The notes under the pieces are model-generated. The model searched no databases. It saw only the letters and a program-made list of their open reading frames with translations, and had not been told where the DNA came from. Source: JBBRLG01 sp038231495 (GTDB lineage: Bacteria > Planctomycetota > Planctomycetia > Gemmatales > Gemmataceae). Taken from it: a stretch of DNA of 11,793 bases. A program made the position numbers and the translations under genes. The stretch spans positions 1 to 11,793 of the forward strand of contig JBBRLG010000204.1 in the NCBI GenBank assembly GCA_038231495.1, in the 5' to 3' direction. Below, one piece after another: positions 1 to 5,568 of the stretch (position 1 is the first letter of the stretch; every line of letters starts with the position of its first letter).

Positions 1-65
1 TCCGGGTGGCTTCGCCTGGGCTATCTCGAATGACGGTTCGTTTTCCGTAATCGTTCACCGCCACA

Positions 66-259
66 TTCTCCCCCGGCCTTGAAGCGGGGGGCGGATTGCA
101 ACCGATCATTGACGACGCCCTAGAGCGCCAAGTTTCCCCCGGCCTTGAAACTGGGGGCGGATTGAAACATCGATATTCCTTTTCCAGTAGCCAATGCACC
201 TGCGCTGCCGCGGCGGCAACAGGTTTCCCCCGGCCTTGAAACTGGGGGCGGATTGAAAC
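66..259 (+). CRISPR. Short CRISPR-like repeat array (3 repeats, 2 spacers), no cas genes
   Basis: Three 37-bp repeats lie at 66-102, 132-168 and 223-259. The last two are identical, start with GTTTC and end with ATTGAAAC, and carry an internal CCCCC/GGGGG inverted pair. The GTTTC/GAAAC ends and the ATTGAAAC tail are typical of many type I and III CRISPR repeats. The first copy differs at five positions (66, 68, 84, 86, 99), as an end repeat often does. The two spacers are 29 and 54 bp, which is unusually uneven for a working array. No cas gene is in the window. The last repeat ends only 18 bp before the ATG of the HEAT-repeat gene, so repeat and gene transcription may be linked. It could be a decayed or orphan array, or a regulatory intergenic repeat family. 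Positions 1-65, to its left, show no further copy and no gene. Confidence 0.6.
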
Positions 260-277
260 AACCAGAGGGATTGATTG

Positions 278-1663
278 ATGCGATGCTTCCAGTGCCGGTT
301 GACCGTTGCCGCGGCCTGGTGTTTGTTGTCCGCGCCGTCGGCCCCGGCCTATGTGGACCTGGCCCCGACGCTCGCCCGGATCGTCCGCGAATCCCAGACG
401 ATCTCCGTCGTCGAAGTGGACCGGTTTAGCCGGGACAAGGGCGTCGTCGTCCTCAAGAAAGTGCGCGATCTGAAGGGCGAAACGGGCACCGATCCTATCA
501 AGCACGAGGTAATCCGGGCCAAGGAATCGGGCGTGGACCGGGCGATCCTGGAATGGGCCGAGCCGGGCTGTCGGGGCGTGGCTTTCGTAAATGGCAAGAC
601 CGTAATGGTTTGCCTGGGCGAAGATTGGTATCAGGCCCATGCGGCGGAGGACGGCTGGTGGCGGCTCGGCGCACCGCGCCCCGACTTGCCCCTGGCCTAT
701 TACGGTACCGTGTCGCGGTTGGCCGACGCGATCCCCCTGTTGCTCGCCGACAAGAACGCGGTTATTACGACCTTGACGCACGGTGCCGACCGCGAAGGCG
801 CGAGCTTCGACCTGGCCCTGAACCGTGCTAGCTTGCCGGGACTGGTGCGGGTGCAACGACTGAGTGCCGGCCTGCGCATGCCGGACGTGGCTCTGGGCGT
901 GGGGGCAAACCCCGCGTTCGTACTCGGCACCGGCAGGGCGGGTGCGGACGAAATCGCCGCGCTCGTTGAAAAACTCCAGGCGGCGGACGGCACGGCACGG
1001 GCCGAAACCGCGGCCGACCTCGGCTCGCTCGGCACGGCCGCCGCGGCCGCCGGCCCCGAATTGGTGAAGCTGCTCGACGACGACGTGCCGCGGGTCCGCA
1101 TGGCGGCGGCCGCGGCCCTGCTGCGCATCAAGCCCAAGGACACGCAAGCCTTGGACATCTTGGCCAAGGGTTTTCAGAGCGAGAACGCCTCGACCCGCCG
1201 GCACGCCGCCCGCGCCGCGGGCTTGGCCGGGCCGGCCGGTGCACCCCTGGCCGGCAAATTGGCTGCGTTGTTGAAAGACCCGGACGTGCTGGTCCGGCGG
1301 GCGGCGTTGCAGGCCGTCGCGACGTTGGGTCCGGCCGCGGCCGAAGCGGTCGCCGCAGAGCGAGGGACGAGGGGCGAGGGGCGAGCCGAAGCCCTGTTGA
1401 AGAAGATCGTGGCCGGAACCGCCGGCAACGTGCCCGCCTGGGGTTACAACCTGCTGGCACGGTTTCCGGAAGAATCGTTGGCGGTTTTGACACCCGGCCT
1501 GGCGGCCAAGGACCTCGCGACGCGCGAGCGGGCGGCGGTGGCGCTGGGCTATATCGGCCGGCCCGCCGCGGCGGCGAAGCTGCAAGTGGCCCTGGCCCTC
1601 CAAACTGCGGGCGACGAGCGGGAGCAGCGCTTGCTAAAGTGGTGCTTGCGGCAGTTGGACTGA
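278..1663 (+). CDS. Secreted HEAT-repeat protein with planctomycete N-terminal domain
   Basis: This encodes 461 aa. The start chosen is ATG 278, preceded by AGAGGGA at 264-270, rather than the TTG directly upstream. Residues 1-24 form a signal peptide with a hydrophobic core and a probable cleavage after SAPSAPA, so the protein is likely exported. Residues about 25-170 form a domain that resembles the N-terminus of the next gene (pattern L..V.ES..I..V.VD..KG..VL..LKG, then a WYQ/WWR stretch). From about residue 225 to the end there are Ala/Leu-rich helical HEAT-type repeats (units near 226-258, 259-296, 297-330 and 331-365, and again towards the C-terminus), a fold usually used for protein binding. 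A 7-bp tandem DNA repeat interrupts the HEAT region around residues 362-370. No catalytic motif is seen and the specific function is unknown. It is probably co-transcribed with the gene 53 bp downstream. Confidence 0.85.
   Translation: MRCFQCRLTVAAAWCLLSAPSAPAYVDLAPTLARIVRESQTISVVEVDRFSRDKGVVVLKKVRDLKGETGTDPIKHEVIRAKESGVDRAILEWAEPGCRGVAFVNGKTVMVCLGEDWYQAHAAEDGWWRLGAPRPDLPLAYYGTVSRLADAIPLLLADKNAVITTLTHGADREGASFDLALNRASLPGLVRVQRLSAGLRMPDVALGVGANPAFVLGTGRAGADEIAALVEKLQAADGTARAETAADLGSLGTAAAAAGPELVKLLDDDVPRVRMAAAAALLRIKPKDTQALDILAKGFQSENASTRRHAARAAGLAGPAGAPLAGKLAALLKDPDVLVRRAALQAVATLGPAAAEAVAAERGTRGEGRAEALLKKIVAGTAGNVPAWGYNLLARFPEESLAVLTPGLAAKDLATRERAAVALGYIGRPAAAAKLQVALALQTAGDEREQRLLKWCLRQLD
1361..1385 (+). 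repeat. 7-bp tandem repeat inside the HEAT-repeat gene
   Basis: Units CGAGGGA, CGAGGGG, CGAGGGG and a partial CGAG lie head to tail (3.6 copies). They encode a short Arg/Gly/Glu-rich stretch (ERGTRGEGRAE) that does not fit the surrounding Ala/Leu helical repeats. Because the unit is 7 bp, gain or loss of a single copy would shift the reading frame. Confidence 0.75.
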
Positions 1664-1716
1664 GGACCGGTTCCGCAACCATTCAGAGCCGCGCAGGTAC
1701 TGCAAGGGGGGCAGCC

Positions 1717-4146
1717 ATGATTCGAGGTCGGATAGTCGTCGCCGGCGTGCTGTTGGGTTTGGGGTTCGTGTTCCTGGCGACGCCGGCCCAGGCGTTGATT
1801 ACCCGCTTGCTGCCGTTGAAGGAGTTGGTCGAGGAATCGCCGATCATCCTCACGGCAACCGTCGAGTCGGTGGACGCCGACAAGCCGTCCATGGTCCTGA
1901 CGGTGGACGAACAGCTCAAAGGCAGGATGCCGTTCAAGAAAATGGTGGTCCTCCTCAAGGGCGACACGGAGGCGGCCAAGGGCAAGCAAACGCCGGACCT
2001 GCTCAAGCGCGTCGGGCCGAAATTGTCGCTCGTAATGCTGGCAAGCAAGCCCGACACGACCTACGTCGTTAACGCTTATACCAACGGCACCTGGTTCCAG
2101 ATGATCGGCGTGAAGGACGAGGATTCCGACGCCGTGCATTGGAGCTTTACCCACCTGGAACCTTACCTGCGCCGCACTTACAAGGGTCCGACTGCCGATT
2201 TGCAAAAAGCAATCGCCGACTACCTGAGTGACAAGAAAAAGCTGCCCGAAGTCGATGCCAAGGAGAAGCCCGGCCTCGGCCCCGAGTTCGAGGCGGAGAA
2301 GAAAGAAACCAAGCCCGAAGACCTCACGCGAAACGAGAGCCGGTCGATCGTCGACCGGCCGCCCTTTCGCGGCACCGTGACGACAGGGCCGGTGTTCGGC
2401 GTCATCCCCGCGGTGCTGATCGGCGGCCCGCTGGCACTGCTGGCGATGCTCTTCCCGACCGTGTTCGGCGGTTGGAAACGCTGGCTTACCCTCCTCTCCG
2501 TCGCCTGCACTAATAGCACGCTGTATTCGCTGCAATACTGGTTCTCGAACGAACTGAGCGGCACCGTCTGGGGCCGGTCCTCTACCCTGTGGGTCGCGAT
2601 GGCACTGGTGACGCTTGCCGGGACGGTGTGGGCGTTTCAGCGGCATTGCACGCGTGCGCTGGAAGGCGAAGCGCCGTTCCAGCCGAACGGCGTGGAGTTG
2701 ATCGTTCTAAGCCTGGTCAGCGCGGTCGGCCTGGGTATCGTGGTCTACGCGAAATTCAATCGCCAATCGTTACTGTCCCCCGACTGGATGCCCATGCTGC
2801 CGTATTGCGTCAGCGCGTGGGGTGCCTTACTCTACGTCCTCTACGCCTACCTAATACCGCGCCGCCTACCCGCCCTGGCCACGGAAGCGGTCATGCTCGC
2901 GATCATGGCGTTCGCCACAATCGGCTTGATGACGGTAGGCCAACGCAGTGGGGGGGAGGTCGGTGGCCCCTCCGCGGCGGAAGTGCGGCCGCGCCTGGTC
3001 TGGACGTTCACCGCTCCGGGCAAAGGCGACATCGCCTCGACGCCGGTGGTCGTCGGCGAGCGCATTTACCTTGGGATCGCCCACCCCTTCGTTTACAATC
3101 CGTACGGGGCGCTCTACTGTCTGGACCGGGCGACCGGCAAAGAGGTGTGGCACTTCGACAACAAGAAGAAAATGCGCCAGGTCTACTCCACGCCCTGCCT
3201 GGTGGACGGCAAGCTGTACATCGGCGAGGGGTTTCACGAGGACAAGGACTGCAAGTTCTATTGCCTGAACGCCGACACGGGTGAATTGATCTGGGAGTTC
3301 GAGACGACCAGCCACACCGAATCCAGTCCGTGCGTCGTGAACGGTAAGGTATACTGCGGGGCCGGCGACGACGGCCTGTACTGCCTGGATGCGGCGACCG
3401 GCAACAAGCTCTGGAACTTTCCCGGCTACCACATCGACGCCAGCCCGGCCGTGTCGGGCAAATTCGTCTATGCCGGCGCGGGCGTTGGCGACCTCTACAC
3501 CGAACCGGCCATTCTGTGCCTGAATGCCGAAACAGGTGCGCAGGAATGGCTAATCAAGACGAAGCTGCCGGTGTGGGGTTCGCCAACGGTTGTCGATGAC
3601 CTCGTTTATTTTGGCGTCGGCAACGGCCGCTTGAACGAAAGCGCGGAGAAGAATCCCGCGGGCGAACTGTTGTGCGTCCGCGCCAAGGACGGTTCGCCGG
3701 CGTGGCGTTTCGAGGCGCAAGACAGCGTGTTGTGCAGGCCGACGGTGGACGCCTATCAAGTCTACTTCGGCTCGCGCGACCAGAAGGTTTATTGCACGAA
3801 CCGCAAGACCGGCAAGCCGTGCTGGCACTACGACCTCGGCAGCCCGGTGGTTACGTCGCCGGCGCTGGTGCCGTGTCCGTGCAGTGACAGAACCTGGCGC
3901 ATCGACGCCCTGGGGACCGGCGGCCAATTGGCGAGCCTCGACGCCGCTACCGGCCGCGTGGTGTGGACGCTTAATCTGATAGACGAAGCGTCGTCGCCCT
4001 TGGAACTGTTTTCGCCGCCGGTGCGCGACCCCACGCCGGACCCCGGGGGGTTGCGGCGCTTCTACGTCGGCGCGACGATCCTGGCCTCGGCCCGGACGGC
4101 GGTGCTATACTGCTACGAGGAAACAACCCCGACGGCCAAGGAATGA
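1717..4146 (+). CDS. Membrane-anchored PQQ-like beta-propeller protein
   Basis: This encodes 809 aa. ATG 1717 is chosen because it follows a strong AAGGGGGG (1704-1711) and begins a clear signal peptide (residues 1-26, ending ATPAQA). An upstream in-frame start at 1639 would overlap the previous gene and bury this signal. Residues 27-170 are the domain shared with the preceding gene. Residues 170-215 are a charged Lys/Glu linker. Six hydrophobic segments follow near 228-250, 256-276, 289-309, 326-347, 357-380 and 389-411. Residues 427-809 form a PQQ-like (BamB/quinoprotein-type) propeller, with seven D/N-A-x-TG-x-x-x-W-type blade motifs such as LYCLDRATGKEVW. With six membrane segments both end domains should lie outside the cytoplasm. 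The propeller has about 15 cysteines. Such propellers bind proteins or act as sensors or scaffolds; PQQ binding is not evident and the partner is unknown. Its stop overlaps the next start (ATGA). Confidence 0.85.
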   Translation: MIRGRIVVAGVLLGLGFVFLATPAQALITRLLPLKELVEESPIILTATVESVDADKPSMVLTVDEQLKGRMPFKKMVVLLKGDTEAAKGKQTPDLLKRVGPKLSLVMLASKPDTTYVVNAYTNGTWFQMIGVKDEDSDAVHWSFTHLEPYLRRTYKGPTADLQKAIADYLSDKKKLPEVDAKEKPGLGPEFEAEKKETKPEDLTRNESRSIVDRPPFRGTVTTGPVFGVIPAVLIGGPLALLAMLFPTVFGGWKRWLTLLSVACTNSTLYSLQYWFSNELSGTVWGRSSTLWVAMALVTLAGTVWAFQRHCTRALEGEAPFQPNGVELIVLSLVSAVGLGIVVYAKFNRQSLLSPDWMPMLPYCVSAWGALLYVLYAYLIPRRLPALATEAVMLAIMAFATIGLMTVGQRSGGEVGGPSAAEVRPRLVWTFTAPGKGDIASTPVVVGERIYLGIAHPFVYNPYGALYCLDRATGKEVWHFDNKKKMRQVYSTPCLVDGKLYIGEGFHEDKDCKFYCLNADTGELIWEFETTSHTESSPCVVNGKVYCGAGDDGLYCLDAATGNKLWNFPGYHIDASPAVSGKFVYAGAGVGDLYTEPAILCLNAETGAQEWLIKTKLPVWGSPTVVDDLVYFGVGNGRLNESAEKNPAGELLCVRAKDGSPAWRFEAQDSVLCRPTVDAYQVYFGSRDQKVYCTNRKTGKPCWHYDLGSPVVTSPALVPCPCSDRTWRIDALGTGGQLASLDAATGRVVWTLNLIDEASSPLELFSPPVRDPTPDPGGLRRFYVGATILASARTAVLYCYEETTPTAKE

Positions 4147-5168
4147 CGACGCCTGCCGACCGCTTGCCGCGCGACCTGATCGATCGCCTGCTGCGCGACT
4201 CGTTGCGCCACCCCGCCCACCTGCGGTCGTTCTTGCGCCAGGCGGTGCCGCAGTTGGCCGAGGGTTTCGATTGCGACCGCGCCCAACTCCTCGAACGCAG
4301 TTTCCAAACGGAAGACTGGCGCGAGCGCGAGGCGGACCTGCCCTTCGAGATTCCCTACCAAAGCGGCGGCGAGGAGGTGCGAGCACTCGTATGCGTGCTG
4401 ATCGAACACCAGAGCGACACCGACCCAATGCTGCCGTTACGCCTGTTGACCTTTGCCACGCTTTACTGGGATCGGCAGTGGCGTGCGTGGCAGAACTTGC
4501 CCGCGCCGCGTCGGCCCTTGCGTTTGAGTCCGGTGCTGCCAATCGTGTTTTATACCGGGCCAATTCCGTGGGGCAGCAACCGCCGCTTGACGGATCTGCT
4601 GGGCGAGCCGTTGGCGTTTCACGCTTTCGCGCCGCAATGGGAACCCCTATTCTGGAATTTGGCAGACCGGGACGCGGAAACGCTATTAAGCACGGGTGAA
4701 GAGTGGTTACAATTGTTGGGGTTACTACGGTCCGTGAGGGACGACAACCACCACGTTGAAACGGTATTGAGCGAGGGCGTGCGACGTTTGCAAGAGTTGG
4801 CGGCTCGCGACAAGGCACGCTACGACGAATTGTTGCGTATGATGCTGACGGTGGTGATGCACTACCGTCCGCGCGCCGAACATGCGAAATTATTCCAGAT
4901 CGCGGTTGACGGTCAAGCGACTCTGGCGCGACAAGAGGAGGTCAGGACGATGGAACAGACCATTGCGGAATACCTCGTCGAAAAGGGGTGGAATCAAGGT
5001 CAATTTGAGGCGACCCGCAAATTTTTGCGAATGGTCCTTGAAAATAAATTCGGCGCTCTGTCGGATTCGCTGGTCGCCCGAATCAACGCAGTGTCCGCCC
5101 TCGACCAGATGGAGCAACTAGTTCAACAAGCCCTCGATTTGAAAAAGTTGGAAGATTTGTCGTTGTAA
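4143..5168 (+). CDS. Rpn family nuclease (PD-(D/E)XK, transposase_31 type)
   Basis: This encodes 341 aa, the usual size for the Rpn (recombination-promoting nuclease, PF04754-like) family. It starts at ATG 4143, which overlaps the previous stop by 4 bp; this suggests translational coupling. The N-terminal two thirds carry the family core: EREADLPFEI supplies the acidic residue (D65), and LIEHQSDTDPMLPLRLL supplies the E88-x-Q90 pair, together a D...ExQ nuclease site. The VLPIVFYTG strand and GEEWLQLL region are also typical. The last 72 residues form a separate small domain, repeated as a free-standing gene just downstream. Rpn proteins are Mg-dependent DNA endonucleases; in E. coli they stimulate RecA-independent recombination and act as phage-defence toxins. 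The catalytic residues look intact, so activity is plausible. The 3' third is visibly less GC-rich than the rest. Confidence 0.88.
   Translation: MTTPADRLPRDLIDRLLRDSLRHPAHLRSFLRQAVPQLAEGFDCDRAQLLERSFQTEDWREREADLPFEIPYQSGGEEVRALVCVLIEHQSDTDPMLPLRLLTFATLYWDRQWRAWQNLPAPRRPLRLSPVLPIVFYTGPIPWGSNRRLTDLLGEPLAFHAFAPQWEPLFWNLADRDAETLLSTGEEWLQLLGLLRSVRDDNHHVETVLSEGVRRLQELAARDKARYDELLRMMLTVVMHYRPRAEHAKLFQIAVDGQATLARQEEVRTMEQTIAEYLVEKGWNQGQFEATRKFLRMVLENKFGALSDSLVARINAVSALDQMEQLVQQALDLKKLEDLSL
4935..4942 (+). promoter_or_regulatory. Strong internal Shine-Dalgarno inside the Rpn gene
   Basis: GAGGAGGT lies inside the nuclease reading frame, 7 nt before an in-frame ATG at 4950. It is the best ribosome binding site in this stretch, stronger than anything in front of the full-length start at 4143. 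A similar sequence (AGGTAGGACAA then ATGG) precedes the free-standing C-terminal copy at 5270, against AGGTCAGGACG then ATGG here. Confidence 0.6.
4950..5168 (+). CDS. Predicted intragenic small Rpn protein (antitoxin-like)
   Basis: This is a 72-aa product predicted from the internal ATG at codon 270 of the nuclease gene, in the same frame and sharing its stop. It would consist only of the C-terminal helical domain (MEQTIAEYLVEKGW to KKLEDLSL) and lacks every nuclease residue. The support is the strong internal Shine-Dalgarno and the fact that the downstream 80-aa gene starts at the aligned Met. In E. coli, small C-terminal Rpn products made from internal starts bind and block the full-length nuclease. 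By analogy this would be the antitoxin of its own host gene. Translation is not shown by sequence alone. Confidence 0.5.
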   Translation: MEQTIAEYLVEKGWNQGQFEATRKFLRMVLENKFGALSDSLVARINAVSALDQMEQLVQQALDLKKLEDLSL

Positions 5169-5269
5169 CCAATCGAAATTTAACGGCGTTGTCCACTCCA
5201 GGAACACGCCGGCTTGCGAATTGTTACCCGCAATGGACGGACGGTTAACCCCACGGGAAGGTAGGACAA

Positions 5270-5512
5270 ATGGCACAAACGATGGCAGAATCCCTCATGG
5301 CCCAGGGGTGGAAGGAAGGCTTGAGCCAGGGAAAAACGACCGGCGAATTGAAGACCGCCCGCGAGTTCTTACGCATCGCCCTGGAAACGAAGTTCGGCGC
5401 GGTGCCCGAACAACTCCTGACGCAAATCAATTCCGTTACCGACATGGACAAGTTGCGCCAGCTGTTCCGGCAGGCGTTGGAGCTTGCGAAGCTGGAAGAT
5501 TGTCACTTCTAA
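5270..5512 (+). CDS. Free-standing Rpn C-terminal domain protein (putative antitoxin)
   Basis: This encodes 80 aa. ATG 5270 follows GGGAAGG (5255-5261) at 8 nt, and an in-frame stop at 5246 rules out a much longer protein. By hand alignment it matches the last 72 residues of the preceding nuclease at about 34 of 72 positions from the first Met to the end, with one 8-residue insertion after the GW pair (KEGLSQGK region). Shared stretches include KFGA, IN.V, QAL and KLED. No nuclease motif is present. It could be a duplicated antitoxin that protects against the neighbouring nuclease or a related one, or the surviving tail of a second Rpn gene. The intact frame and ribosome binding site favour a working gene. 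It lies 101 bp after the nuclease and 56 bp before the next gene. Confidence 0.7.
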   Translation: MAQTMAESLMAQGWKEGLSQGKTTGELKTAREFLRIALETKFGAVPEQLLTQINSVTDMDKLRQLFRQALELAKLEDCHF

Positions 5513-5568
5513 CCGGGCCCCCCGTTCCGCCACGTCCGCCAACCTGCCCGGGAAAGAAGCCAGCGCCA

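Noticed and set aside
1639..1716. Earlier start for the propeller protein
   Set aside because: It overlaps the previous gene and places 26 residues ahead of a clear signal peptide; ATG 1717 has a strong Shine-Dalgarno.
5221..5568. An upstream TTG start that would extend the ATP-grasp protein to 937 aa
   Set aside because: The added 116 residues do not resemble the family, overlap the antitoxin-like gene in another frame, and the normal family N-terminus begins at ATG 5569.
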